A DNA stretch of 64,000 nt from Thermoproteota archaeon. Lineage in GTDB: Archaea > Korarchaeota > JAOZGF01 > JAOZFZ01. Of this stretch, positions 10,520-19,687 are shown piece after piece. Made by a program: the position numbers and the translations under genes. The first letter of the stretch is position 1. Each line of letters starts with the position of its first letter. Under the pieces are notes generated by a model, which saw only the letters and a list, made by a program, of their open reading frames with translations, was not told where the DNA came from and did not search any database. The stretch covers positions 9,540 to 73,539 of the forward strand of contig JAOZFT010000015.1 in NCBI GenBank assembly GCA_027492035.1, in the 5' to 3' direction.

Positions 10520-11242
10520 TTACTTTGTTGCAAATAATGCTTCTCCGTAACCTTTCACTTCTTTTAACGGTGCGTTACATTTTTTTAATGCATTCCATAG
10601 TGTTGCTGAGTTGCTGCAAACAACAGGTTTGTTAAGTTTCTTCTCTAACTCATTTATGAGCCCCATTAGTTTAAGCCCTGTACAGCTTATGAATAAACCT
10701 TTAGATCTTTCGGAGTCAGCTTTTTCAGCTGCTTCACTTAATTCGCTATGTTCCAAGGCACACATTTCTTCAGTATTAGTTATGGAAAGGCCGACATCCT
10801 TCACAACTTTTATGTTGAAATTTGCCAAGTAATTTATCTCCATTTTGTTAAGGTCTTTAGTGTAAGGTGTCATTAAAGATATAGTGGATAATTTTAATTG
10901 CTTCAATGCCTCAACCACTGACTGCATAGTACTTATTGCTTTTACCCCTGTCTCATTTTCTATTTTATTAAGCAGTTTCTTTTCCCATTCCAAACCTAGA
11001 ACAAAGGTTCCGCTTGTGCAATGGTAAATTATTAAGTCTATTTTTGGGGGTAACCTTTCAATAGCGATTTCTACTTCATCCGACATCTTGAGCAAGTTTT
11101 CTCTTGTAACTGATTCCAGTTTAATTCGTGTCGCGTAAAAAGCCACACCCTCAGGTGCTGCTTTATTGAATTCATATTCTGTCGTGTAGTCCTCGTGCGG
11201 TAAAATCAACCCTATTCTAGCTTTTTCACCGTAAAGAACCAT
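10520..11242 (-). CDS. Asp/Glu racemase-fold enzyme, maleate isomerase/arylmalonate decarboxylase-like
   Basis: A 240-residue protein of the Asp/Glu/hydantoin racemase superfamily. The two catalytic cysteines of the fold are visible in YHCTSGTF (near residue 95) and FISCTGL (near 188). Length and the N-terminal IGLILPHEDYTTEYEFN resemble the maleate cis-trans isomerase and arylmalonate decarboxylase branch. It is tightly packed between the luciferase-like gene (32-base gap) and the aminotransferase (27-base gap). It may isomerise, racemise or decarboxylate a diacid made by the neighbours. ATG start, minus strand. Confidence 0.85.
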   Translation of the reverse strand: MVLYGEKARIGLILPHEDYTTEYEFNKAAPEGVAFYATRIKLESVTRENLLKMSDEVEIAIERLPPKIDLIIYHCTSGTFVLGLEWEKKLLNKIENETGVKAISTMQSVVEALKQLKLSTISLMTPYTKDLNKMEINYLANFNIKVVKDVGLSITNTEEMCALEHSELSEAAEKADSERSKGLFISCTGLKLMGLINELEKKLNKPVVCSNSATLWNALKKCNAPLKEVKGYGEALFATK

Positions 11243-11269
11243 TTTTAAACACCTTTAATAAATGCCCAA

Positions 11270-12577
11270 TTATTCTTTGTGTTCCTTAATAAACTTGTCA
11301 ACAAGTGCTAAAAACGTATCTATTTCCTCTTCAGTGTGTGCAGTTGAGAGTATGAAGTGGGCAGTTGACGGGGAGAGATAAATAACCCCATGCTCCAGCA
11401 TAAACCTGTGGAGGGCTGTTGTTAATTTTAAATTTTTAGTTCTGTAAACTGTTAATCCATCCTTGGGTCTTTCACGGGTGAAATGGATACCGAAAACAGA
11501 ACCTATTCCCGTAACGTAAGCTTGAAAACCGTATTTTTCAAAAATATCAATTAACCCCTCCCTAGCCCTTTTCCCTAGTTTATCTAGGTAAGGATAAATT
11601 TCATCTTTTCTCCTTTCCAGTTCTTTCATGACAATGTACCCTGCCTTGGCTACTAAAGCGTTTCCTGTGTATGTACCCCCGTGAAAAGACCTTTCCCAAA
11701 AATTAGGATGCTTCAAATGATCTATTTTCTCCATAACGTCAGCCCTGCCACAAATAGCTCCTGCACCCGCAAAATATTGGCCACCAACTGTTTTTCCTAA
11801 AGTGGTTAGGTCAGGTTTTACGCCATAAAACTTTTGTGCACCTCCCACAAACCTGAACCCTGTAACCACCTCATCAAATATCAACAAAATATCCTTTTCG
11901 TCGCAAAGTTCTCTAAGGCCTTTCAAGAAATCATTTTCCGGAGGTATAAAACCACCAGCCCCCATAACAGGTTCAAGAATCATACAAGCTAAATCTTCAC
12001 CCTTTATTCTTTCTCTAACTCCATCTAAATCATTGAATGGAAGTAGGATAGTGTTTTTTATTTGGTTCTCAGTTAATCCTAAGGAGGCAGGTTTGTCGAA
12101 AGGGTAACTGACAGCTTTATGTAATGCATCATAACCCCCATGCCAATGACCTTCAAACTTACCGATTTTCTTCCTGCCTGTGTAGGCCCTTGCCAATCTG
12201 ATGTTATACATATTTCCCTCTGTTCCACTATTGGTTGGCCTCACCATTTCTGCACTAGGGAACCATTTACAAACCTGTTCAGCCCATTTAACAGCTTCCT
12301 CATTTAAGTAACCAAAGAAAGGCCCATTATTTAATTGTTCTTTTACAGCTTCAATGACAGGCTCATAATTATGCCCAAGAATGGCAGCTGAATGATCCAT
12401 CCAATAATCCACATATTCATTGCCATCAATATCCCAGACTTTACTTCCTTTAGCTTTAACTATACATAGGGGATAAGGCTCAAAGTATCGAGAGCCGTAA
12501 CAAACTCCTCCAGGCAAATATTTTTTAGCTTTTTCAAAAATAACCTTAGACTTCTTAGTTCTCTCCTCAAAACCCAT
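11270..12577 (-). CDS. Class III PLP-dependent aminotransferase (HemL-like)
   Basis: A 435-residue fold-type I enzyme similar to glutamate-1-semialdehyde aminomutase and omega-amino acid aminotransferases. It shows LPGGVCYGSRYFEPYPL at the N terminus, NSGTEGNMYNIRLARA (cofactor phosphate), FDEVVTGFR (Asp for the pyridine nitrogen) and the PLP lysine in TLGKTVGG near residue 262. Being in an operon with the racemase-fold and luciferase-like enzymes and a solute-binding protein, it is more likely catabolic than a haem enzyme. It may convert a terminal amine or beta-amino acid to a semialdehyde. ATG start with AAGGTGGGGAG upstream. Confidence 0.88.
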   Translation of the reverse strand: MGFEERTKKSKVIFEKAKKYLPGGVCYGSRYFEPYPLCIVKAKGSKVWDIDGNEYVDYWMDHSAAILGHNYEPVIEAVKEQLNNGPFFGYLNEEAVKWAEQVCKWFPSAEMVRPTNSGTEGNMYNIRLARAYTGRKKIGKFEGHWHGGYDALHKAVSYPFDKPASLGLTENQIKNTILLPFNDLDGVRERIKGEDLACMILEPVMGAGGFIPPENDFLKGLRELCDEKDILLIFDEVVTGFRFVGGAQKFYGVKPDLTTLGKTVGGQYFAGAGAICGRADVMEKIDHLKHPNFWERSFHGGTYTGNALVAKAGYIVMKELERRKDEIYPYLDKLGKRAREGLIDIFEKYGFQAYVTGIGSVFGIHFTRERPKDGLTVYRTKNLKLTTALHRFMLEHGVIYLSPSTAHFILSTAHTEEEIDTFLALVDKFIKEHKE

Positions 12578-12640
12578 TTCTCCCCACCTTTGGTTAAGAA
12601 TCTACAAAAAAGGAAAAAGTTAAAAGCTGTTTTAAAGGAA

Positions 12641-12664
12641 AGAATGAAAAAATAAAAAAAGGAA
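12641..12664 (-). terminator. T-rich terminator after the solute-binding protein gene
   Basis: Read on the minus strand, the gap after the binding-protein stop holds runs of T (12646-12660). Such T tracts end transcription in archaea. It would raise expression of the binding protein over the downstream enzymes. Confidence 0.45.
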
Positions 12665-12676
12665 AGGAGGGTTCGT

Positions 12677-14068
12677 TTAGCCTTTTAAGATAGGTGGTAT
12701 TTCAAGTTTAGCTTCAGCAACATCTGCAGGCCATATTGGTTTTGATTGTCCACCTTTCCATTGAAGCAATGGGAAGTGGAAGTGCTGTGCATCAGCAACT
12801 GTTTCTTGGAAGTGGCCTATTAATCTGCCGCTGGCATCGGTACAGTTTATTTTGTCGCATATCTTTATGTTCATAAAGAGTCCTTTGTAGTCCATACTTA
12901 ACAACGCAGCTCTTATTTTGTCAGGATCCATGCTTCCAGCTTTGTTTAAAGCATCTATTAACATCGAGAATTGGTCATGTGCCCAGTAACCACACACTAC
13001 GGCTGAGGGTGTATAACCTAGCTGTGCTTTGTATTTGTTTACCCACGCCTTCTGTTCATCTGTTAAAACTGCAGTGGCATCCATGCTTAATACGTAATCT
13101 GAAGCCTCTCCTACTGCAGGGTACCACTCATCTACTGAGAACCATCCTATACCGAACGATGCAACAAATGCTTTCAGTTTCATTTCATGAACCTGTTTAA
13201 GGAACGCTGTCAAGCTTGGGAGGCCAGTAGAAACTTGGTAAACCAAACTGATGTCAGCTGACTTATATTTGCTGATTAATGGCGTAAAGTCTGTTTCTGG
13301 CGGTGACAAGGTGAAGACGTCATAGTAGACTACTTGCCACCCGGCTTTTTCGAAAGCAGCTTTTAATGCATCCCCCATTCCTCTACCGTAATCTGTGTCT
13401 TCAACAAGTAAAGCAACTTTTTTGTTTCTTGGCGTGTACCCTGCATCCTTTAATACTTCTTGGAAAGCAGGTACGAATAAGCTGGCATAAATTGGTGGAC
13501 ATGGCCAAAGTTTGAACCAGTACTTGCTCTCGTCAGGATTCTTTATTCTTTTATAGCATAGGAATTGAGTTTCCCCTACTGAACCCCAATGAATCTTATG
13601 ATACCTTGTAGAAATCTTGTATAGTGCCATTGCTACTGAACTGTGCCAGTTTCCTCCTAATATGTCAGCTCCAAGCCTTACAATCGCGTCTTCGTAGGCT
13701 TTAACAGCTTCTTCTGGGTCTGATTTCGAATCAACCCAAATAAACTGTATGTCCCTCAGTTTTCCATCCACATACACTGGAATTTTTCCTTGCGCTTTTA
13801 ATTCATTATAAGTGAAAAGAATAGCATCTTTGTATTGTTCTCCTGTTCGTGCAGCAGGTCCTGTTAAAGGGGCCACAAGTGCTATTTTGATAGGTGGCCC
13901 TGTCGGAGTTGGTGAAGCTGTTGGTGTAGCTGTAGGAGATGCTGTAGCTGTTGGTGTAGGTGTTGGAGTGGGTGAAGGAGGCTGCCCCACGCATCCAGAT
14001 AGTACCAGAATAGCAATGAGGAAGAAAGGAAGTACGTACTTACCTGAACCTATATATTTTGCCTTCAT
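12677..14068 (-). CDS. ABC transporter solute-binding lipoprotein, branched-chain amino acid/amide type (LivK-like)
   Basis: A 463-residue extracellular receptor of the type I periplasmic binding (ANF/LivJ) fold. A signal peptide (about 8-24) ends in the lipobox LSGC, and a Pro/Thr/Ser-rich linker of about 30 residues follows, as in archaeal membrane-tethered receptors. The mature part begins IKIALVAPLTGPAARTGEQ, typical for LivK. I use the ATG at 14068, with AGGTG six bases upstream, rather than the GTG at 14077. It supplies the importer encoded by livHMGF nearby. The family also takes up amides, urea and betaine-like compounds, so the ligand need not be leucine. Confidence 0.92.
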   Translation of the reverse strand: MKAKYIGSGKYVLPFFLIAILVLSGCVGQPPSPTPTPTPTATASPTATPTASPTPTGPPIKIALVAPLTGPAARTGEQYKDAILFTYNELKAQGKIPVYVDGKLRDIQFIWVDSKSDPEEAVKAYEDAIVRLGADILGGNWHSSVAMALYKISTRYHKIHWGSVGETQFLCYKRIKNPDESKYWFKLWPCPPIYASLFVPAFQEVLKDAGYTPRNKKVALLVEDTDYGRGMGDALKAAFEKAGWQVVYYDVFTLSPPETDFTPLISKYKSADISLVYQVSTGLPSLTAFLKQVHEMKLKAFVASFGIGWFSVDEWYPAVGEASDYVLSMDATAVLTDEQKAWVNKYKAQLGYTPSAVVCGYWAHDQFSMLIDALNKAGSMDPDKIRAALLSMDYKGLFMNIKICDKINCTDASGRLIGHFQETVADAQHFHFPLLQWKGGQSKPIWPADVAEAKLEIPPILKG

Positions 14069-14078
14069 GATAGGCACC

Positions 14079-14600
14079 TAGAAGTTGGAAAACTTCCATT
14101 ACTCTCTTGAATCTTTCACTCTCATGATTATTTTTTAAGACTAAACTTTAAGTAAAATTTATAAATCTTACCCTTTTTCCCCCTGACGTTCATCTTAATA
14201 ATCCATATTTAAATTCTTTTACAACTCTGCAATTAAGTTTCCTGACAAATTTAGTAAGATACACGTATAAAACAGCTGTTTTTCAAGCGTAAATTAGGTA
14301 AAGTGTTGTATACTCTTTAAGTTCATGGTTTAAAATCGTTAAAATAATAATGATACCCTGATAGAAATACTATAAAGGCTCTTTTCTAGTATTATTGTTT
14401 ATGGAAAAATTGGAAGATGGGTTACGTATATTCAAAAATTGTTCTATGAAAATGCAAGAAATAAAAATAAAAGATAAAATTTTTAAAGGAAAAATTAAGT
14501 ATAAGATGCTTCAATTAATTCCTTACAAAAACCTTTTCTCACTTAATTAGATAAGAGAAAGGGAGTCTTTTTCCTTCAGGAGGATACGGGGGGAATTGAT
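14079..14600. other. Divergent intergenic region between the binding protein and livH
   Basis: About 520 bases without a long gene. A minus-strand TATA-like box (14155-14166) serves the binding-protein gene. On the plus strand an ACTATAAA box (around 14369-14376) precedes by about 25 bases an ATG at 14401 that opens a 49-codon ORF ending at 14550. That ORF is lysine-rich and its coding status is doubtful. GGAGG and GGGGGG just before 14601 form the livH ribosome site. Nothing else was recognised. Confidence 0.4.
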
Positions 14601-15491
14601 TTGATTTCGCCGGTTGAATTGTTGATAGTAAGCTTGTTAAGGGGATCTTTATACGTTTTAATTTCAGCAAGCCTTGCTATGCTCTTCGGTATAATCTCTG
14701 TAGCTAGTTTTTGCCATGGCGACTTTGCTATGCTAGGAGGATATCTTTCGTACTTTCTACTGGTTTCATTGGGACTTAACCCTATCCTGGCACTGGTGTT
14801 AACTGCTGCTGTAATGTTCCTTTTCGGATGCTTAATCGAGAAATCACTACTTTTCCCACTCCGCAAAACTAGTGGAAAACTTTGGATGTTCTATACATTT
14901 GTTTTAACGCTTGGTATATCCCAAGTTTTGGAGAATGGTGCATTAGCTGCTTTTGGAGCGGCCTTTCTGGGCATTAAAAGCTTATGGCCTGGAAACATTA
15001 ATTTACTGGGTACAGCAACTTCTTTAGATAGGTTTGCTATACTTGGAATAAGTGTAGGCATAGTTGTGGTTTTCTGGTTTTTCTTAAAATACACCAAAAT
15101 TGGTCGAGCTATTAGGGCTGTAGGTATAAATGAGGAAGCTGCTTCGATTTTTGGGGTAAACGTAAACTTCATTTATACATTAACCTTTGGTTTGTCTGCA
15201 TTATTAGCAGGGATAGGTGGCCTTTTTTACATGGTGCTTTTCACAACGTATCCCTTAATGGGAGTTACTGCGAACTTAAAAGCTTGGATAGTTGTGGTAA
15301 CAGCGGGTCTCGGTAACATAAAGGGAGCTATTTACTGTAGTTTTCTATTATCCTTTGCAGAGACACTAGCTTACACTTTCCTTTCTGCTGGGTGGCAAAA
15401 CGTTATTTCCATAATCATTGTAGCTTTAATTCTCCTGTTCAAACCCACAGGTCTTTTCGGTACGGAGGTTAAAGGGATATGGGAGAGATAA
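14601..15491 (+). CDS. livH: Branched-chain amino acid-type ABC permease LivH
   Basis: A 296-residue inner-membrane permease with about eight hydrophobic helices. It has the family's early segment SLAMLFGIISVASFCHGDFAMLGGY and the EAA-like cytoplasmic loop around YTKIGRAIRAVGINEEAASIFGVNV. It begins with TTG, preceded by GGGGGAATTGA. It overlaps livM by 13 bases, so translation is coupled. It pairs with LivM to form the channel for the solute delivered by the lipoprotein at 12677-14068. Confidence 0.93.
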   Translation: MISPVELLIVSLLRGSLYVLISASLAMLFGIISVASFCHGDFAMLGGYLSYFLLVSLGLNPILALVLTAAVMFLFGCLIEKSLLFPLRKTSGKLWMFYTFVLTLGISQVLENGALAAFGAAFLGIKSLWPGNINLLGTATSLDRFAILGISVGIVVVFWFFLKYTKIGRAIRAVGINEEAASIFGVNVNFIYTLTFGLSALLAGIGGLFYMVLFTTYPLMGVTANLKAWIVVVTAGLGNIKGAIYCSFLLSFAETLAYTFLSAGWQNVISIIIVALILLFKPTGLFGTEVKGIWER

Positions 15492-16435
15492 ACCTTCCGA
15501 AGCTAAAAACATTCAAAATACTCCCATACTTACTATTTGTGGTTGCACTTGTACCACCTTTGTTTAAAAACGAATACCTTAACAGCGTACTTATTTCAAT
15601 TTTCCTGTGGGCAGCCATAGGGGCCTCCTTTGACCTCACTGCTGGCTTTATAAGAGTGACAAACTTTGGATATGCAGGCTTTTTTGCTATAGGAGCTTAC
15701 ACTTCAGGGTTATTAGCTTTATATTTCAATATATCTCCATGGATAGGAGTATTTCCTGCTGTGGCATTTGCTGCTGCTCTCGGTGCTCTTGTAGGTTTGT
15801 TGACTCTGAGGCTGCATGGAATCTATGCTGCAGTTTTCAGTTGGTTCCTTGCAGAAACAATTAAGTACATACTTGCAGCAGCTTCAGATATAACAAGGGG
15901 ATATCAGGGTTTAATGAATCCGCCTCTCTTCCCAGGAATTAGTAGGTTTCCATATTATTACTTCATACTTGGCATCTTAGCCTTTGAAATAATAATCCTT
16001 ACAAAAATAGCTAGGGGTAAAATGGGTTTTGCCTTTAGGGTAATAGGAGAAGATGAAACAGCAGCAAAGTCCATAGGGGTCAATGTGCTCTATTACAAAG
16101 TTTCCGCCTTTACAATTTCGACCGCGTTTGCAGGTTTACTAGGAGTTTTTTATGCACATTACATTGGAGTCATAACACCTGACGTAAGCAGTTTAGTAAT
16201 AACTGTGCCTGCACTAGCAATTTGTTACGTAGGCGGAGTAGGTTCAATATGGGGATCAATACCTTCTTCTTTTGTAATCATCACAATATTTGAGGCATTT
16301 AGAGAAATAGGAGCTTACAGATTCATAATCTACGGTGTGCTTTTAATAGTAGTCATGATATGGGCAAGGACTGGACTTGTGGGTTTAATAAGAAAAGCAG
16401 CAGAAAAAATGAAAGTTACAGAAAAAGAAAAGTGA
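15479..16435 (+). CDS. livM: Branched-chain amino acid-type ABC permease LivM
   Basis: A 318-residue permease with about nine hydrophobic helices. It carries the LivM hallmarks ASFDLTAGFIRVTNFGYAGF and the cytoplasmic loop GFAFRVIGEDETAAKSIGVNV. The ATG at 15479 lies inside livH. The C-terminal tail is lysine-rich. It is convergent with livF; the ATPases are therefore on another transcript from the permeases. Confidence 0.93.
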   Translation: MGEINLPKLKTFKILPYLLFVVALVPPLFKNEYLNSVLISIFLWAAIGASFDLTAGFIRVTNFGYAGFFAIGAYTSGLLALYFNISPWIGVFPAVAFAAALGALVGLLTLRLHGIYAAVFSWFLAETIKYILAAASDITRGYQGLMNPPLFPGISRFPYYYFILGILAFEIIILTKIARGKMGFAFRVIGEDETAAKSIGVNVLYYKVSAFTISTAFAGLLGVFYAHYIGVITPDVSSLVITVPALAICYVGGVGSIWGSIPSSFVIITIFEAFREIGAYRFIIYGVLLIVVMIWARTGLVGLIRKAAEKMKVTEKEK

Positions 16436-16543
16436 CTAGCTTTCCCCTCTTTCATTTTTTGCTTTTTCTAGCAATGTTTCCTGGCCTTTAAAAGGTATTA
16501 TTTAAGGTATCTGGGAAAAAATAGAGGAAGGGTTTGTAGGGGA

Positions 16544-17245
16544 TTAAAGTCCTAAGTATGCCTTTTTCACATGCTCAGACTCTAATAGTTCATTACCTGC
16601 TCCCTCCATGACTACCCTACCCTGCTCCATGAGATAACCCCTATTTGCCATCTTAAGTGCACTTTCTACGTGTTGTTCAACCATTAATACAGTTATTCCC
16701 TCATCCCTCACCTTCTCAACCACTTTAAAAAGCTCTGCAACTAAGGTAGGCATTAAACCTAGGGACATTTCATCTATCATTAGAAATGAGGGTTTAAGCA
16801 TTAATGCTCTTGCAACAGCAAGCATTTGTTGCTCTCCACCACTGAGGGTTCCAGCTAGTTGTCTCTTTCTTTCCTTTAACCTGGGGAACAGTTGATAAAC
16901 AAACTCTAATGAATCCTTTATTTCTTCTTCATTTTTTAGGTATGCTCCCATGAGAAGATTTTCGAAAACAGTCATTTTTTCGAAAAGCTGCCGTCCCTCA
17001 GGCACCATCGCAACTCCAAGCTTAGCAATCCTGTGGGATGGAAGTTTACTTATCTCTGTTCCGTTAAAGAAAATTTTTCCCCTAGCCGGTTTAAGTAAAC
17101 CTGCTACTGTTCTTAAAGTCGTTGTCTTCCCTGCTCCGTTAGGACCTATCAACGCAACAATTTCTCCTTTTTCAACATGGAGCGAAAGCCCCCATAAGGC
17201 CTGAAACTTCCCGTAAAAAACATCTATTGTTTCAATCTTTAACAT
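16544..17245 (-). CDS. livF: ABC transporter ATPase LivF
   Basis: A 233-residue nucleotide-binding subunit with Walker A GPNGAGKTT, ABC signature LSGGEQQMLAVARAL, Walker B SFLMIDE and H-loop VEQH. I start at the ATG at 17245, with AAGGTGA upstream, which gives the usual LivF beginning MLKIETIDVFYG; an in-frame TTG at 17281 would overlap livG. It follows livG by 13 bases on the same strand. Confidence 0.93.
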   Translation of the reverse strand: MLKIETIDVFYGKFQALWGLSLHVEKGEIVALIGPNGAGKTTTLRTVAGLLKPARGKIFFNGTEISKLPSHRIAKLGVAMVPEGRQLFEKMTVFENLLMGAYLKNEEEIKDSLEFVYQLFPRLKERKRQLAGTLSGGEQQMLAVARALMLKPSFLMIDEMSLGLMPTLVAELFKVVEKVRDEGITVLMVEQHVESALKMANRGYLMEQGRVVMEGAGNELLESEHVKKAYLGL

Positions 17246-17258
17246 TCCTATATTCACC

Positions 17259-17999
17259 TTAGAAAATGTATTTCTTTCCAAGATAAGCTTTAATTACTGC
17301 TTCATTACTAGCTATTTCTTTGGGGGTTCCTTCAGCGATTTTTTCACCATAGTGGAGTACAACTAACCTTTGTGCCACATTCATTATGAATCTCATGTTG
17401 TGATCTACAACTAAGGTTGTAACTCCTTTCTCATGAAGTTTATTTATTAAGTTAATCATTATTGGTAATTCTGAAGGTGTTAAACCTGTTGCTGGTTCAT
17501 CTAGTAGTATAAGGCTTGGGTCGGTTAATAACGCCCTAGCTAATTCTATCCTTTTCATTTCTACAACATTTAAACTTCCAGCTACTACATCCCTCTTCTC
17601 CACTGGAAACTCTACAAACTGCATAGTTTCTAAAGCAGATTTCTTTGCTTCTTTGAAATCTGACAATTCCTTTCTACCAAACATTATTCCACTCATAACA
17701 TTTTCAAGTGCTGTCATGTTCACAAAAAGACGTGTAATTTGGAAAGTTCTAGCCACTCCTTTCTTGCAAATGTATTCAGGTTTCTTACCTGTGATATCTT
17801 CGTCTTCAAAGTACACTTTACCTTCCTCAGGTTTATAAATTCCATTTATTACATTTAGAAGTGTTGTCTTCCCTGCTCCGTTAGGACCAACTAAACCCAA
17901 AATCTCGCCTTTAAAAACATTCAAATTTACTTTGTTTACGGCTACAAGGCCGCGGAATCTTTTAACCACATTATCGGTCCTTAAAATTGTTTCTTCCAT
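17259..17999 (-). CDS. livG: ABC transporter ATPase LivG with degenerate signature motif
   Basis: A 246-residue nucleotide-binding subunit. Walker A GPNGAGKTT, Walker B LILLDEP and the H-loop DHNM are intact. Where the ABC signature (LSxGQ) is expected the sequence reads SLNVVEMKRIELARAL, so the signature glycine is missing. LivF keeps a normal signature, so one of the two ATP sites would be altered. Start at the ATG at 17999 with GAGGAGTG upstream; the in-frame ORF to 18062 has no such site. Confidence 0.9.
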   Translation of the reverse strand: MEETILRTDNVVKRFRGLVAVNKVNLNVFKGEILGLVGPNGAGKTTLLNVINGIYKPEEGKVYFEDEDITGKKPEYICKKGVARTFQITRLFVNMTALENVMSGIMFGRKELSDFKEAKKSALETMQFVEFPVEKRDVVAGSLNVVEMKRIELARALLTDPSLILLDEPATGLTPSELPIMINLINKLHEKGVTTLVVDHNMRFIMNVAQRLVVLHYGEKIAEGTPKEIASNEAVIKAYLGKKYIF

Positions 18000-18104
18000 A
18001 AAAACACTCCTCACACCTGTCATTGCATATTTTTGGGGGATGAATTTAAAAAAAATGGGCATCTGAATTTTATTTATTTTTTTCTCTCCATATTTGGTTG
18101 ATGT

Positions 18105-18122
18105 TATATAAATATTTATATA
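18105..18122. promoter_or_regulatory. Palindromic TATA element, bidirectional promoter
   Basis: An 18-base perfect palindrome TATATAAATATTTATATA sits between livG (minus) and the mttB-like gene (plus). As a TATA box it reads the same both ways and could drive both. The distance to each start (about 105 and 94 bases) implies leaders of about 70 bases. Confidence 0.45.
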
Positions 18123-18215
18123 TTATGCACTAGGTTTTAATTAAAGCTGAATATTCCCTTTCTTTATTGAATTTTTAAAGGGTTTAAAAAAATAACTTAT
18201 GGAGTGGTTTCGGAA

Positions 18216-19670
18216 TTGCGAGAAGGAGTTAAAGGGGGGCAATTAAGGATTTTAAGTAACGAAGATTTGCGGCAAATTTATGTAGCAACCCTTCATCTAC
18301 TTGAAAAGCAAGGTGTAAAGGTGGAAAATGAAAAAGCCTTAAACATACTGGCTAAATCTGGCGCCATGGTGGATAAAAGGAGGAAAATTGCTAAAATTCC
18401 AGGCTACATGGTTGAGGAAGCAATTAAAAAGGCACCGAAAAGTATAAGGCTTTGCGGCAGAAACAGAAACCAAGATTTTATTCTTGAAGGAAAAAGAGCT
18501 TACTTTGGAAGTGGGGTGGGGACCACCCATATTTACGACCTTTATACTGGGGAATACAGAAAAACAAGGAAGAGAGACGTGGAGGACGCATTCAAGCTTT
18601 CAGATGCTCTTCCAAATATTGATCATGCCTGGGGGTTGTTCAGTTGTACAGACGTACCTTCCAGCGTTGTTGGGCTCCATGAGCTTGAAGCAGGTTTAAC
18701 AAACACCACTAAACACATTTGCATCTACACTTGGCATGGCAAACCCCAAATAAATAAACAAATTGAAATGGCTAAGTTAGTAGCTGGAGGTGAAGAAGAA
18801 CTCAGGAAAAGGCCTCTTGTCACCCTCTACAATGAGCCCCATTCACCTCTAACCTACGGAAAAGATTATTTAGATTCCTTAATGGAGTGGGCTAAAGCTG
18901 GGTTGCCTCAAATTTGGTACCCAGCCCCTATGTCAGGGGCTACTTCACCTGTAACAATGGCTGGGACACTGGTTCAAGGCTGGGCTGAGTCATTAGGAGG
19001 ATTGGTGATAGCTGAACTCATTAACCCAGGAACCCCTTTCATTGTAGGTACAGGTACTTTCCTCATGGATATGAAGACTTCCTCTATAGTTTATGCTTCA
19101 GCTGAATGTATGCTTTTAGCCGTTGCAATAGCCCAGATTGCCCATTATCTAGATATCCCTCTATTTGGATTGGCAGGAGCCTCAGATTCGCAAGTATTGG
19201 ACGGGCAGGCATTAGCAGAATCAGCTATGTATCTTGCTATTTCAGCTTTAGCAGGTCAAAACCTTATTCACGACTTAGGGTACCTAGCTTCAGGTTTAAC
19301 GGGGAGTTTAGAACTTTTAACAATTTGTGATGAAATAGTGGCGATGGTTAAAAGGATAGCTAAAGGAATAAAAGTTAATGATGAAACATTAGCTTTGGGC
19401 GTAATAGAGAAAGTAGGTTTTGGAGGGAATTACTTAAAGGAGAAACATACAAGGAAACATTTCTGGACTGAACACTTAGTTCCAGATTTAATGAATAGAG
19501 ACTTTCACTCTGGATGGGTGAAAAAGGGAGGCAAAACTTTGGAGGAGAGGGCTAGAGAAAAAACAAAGAAATTACTTAAAGAACATGAGGTTGAGCCTTT
19601 AGATAAAGAAGTAAAAAAGAAAATTGAAGAAATAATTAAGGAAACGACGAAAGAAACAACGAAAATATGA
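18216..19670 (+). CDS. MttB-family corrinoid methyltransferase, pyrrolysine-free (copy 1)
   Basis: A 484-residue member of the trimethylamine methyltransferase superfamily. Characterised pyrrolysine-free members (MtgB, MtpB and others) demethylate quaternary amines such as glycine betaine and proline betaine onto a corrinoid protein. The GVKGGQLRIL start and the GASDSQVLDGQALAESAMYLAISALAGQNLIHDLGYL region match its two paralogues at 37364 and 45422. There is no in-frame amber codon. I prefer the TTG at 18216, which aligns with the paralogue starts and has GGAGTGG upstream, over the GTG at 18204. It is followed after 17 bases by a proline racemase-family gene, which suggests a proline-type betaine substrate. 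The corrinoid partner would be encoded elsewhere in the window. Confidence 0.9.
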   Translation: MREGVKGGQLRILSNEDLRQIYVATLHLLEKQGVKVENEKALNILAKSGAMVDKRRKIAKIPGYMVEEAIKKAPKSIRLCGRNRNQDFILEGKRAYFGSGVGTTHIYDLYTGEYRKTRKRDVEDAFKLSDALPNIDHAWGLFSCTDVPSSVVGLHELEAGLTNTTKHICIYTWHGKPQINKQIEMAKLVAGGEEELRKRPLVTLYNEPHSPLTYGKDYLDSLMEWAKAGLPQIWYPAPMSGATSPVTMAGTLVQGWAESLGGLVIAELINPGTPFIVGTGTFLMDMKTSSIVYASAECMLLAVAIAQIAHYLDIPLFGLAGASDSQVLDGQALAESAMYLAISALAGQNLIHDLGYLASGLTGSLELLTICDEIVAMVKRIAKGIKVNDETLALGVIEKVGFGGNYLKEKHTRKHFWTEHLVPDLMNRDFHSGWVKKGGKTLEERAREKTKKLLKEHEVEPLDKEVKKKIEEIIKETTKETTKI

Positions 19671-19687
19671 GTTTTGGAGGTGTTTAA

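Noticed and set aside
13812-14081. Plus-strand 89-residue Gly/Val-rich frame
   Set aside because: It is the antisense of the Pro/Thr linker of the lipoprotein gene; the repeat comes from the linker.
14401-14550. 49-codon ORF at TATA distance in the liv intergenic region
   Set aside because: Short, lysine/isoleucine-rich as random AT-rich sequence would be, and no homologue recognised; kept only as a remark.
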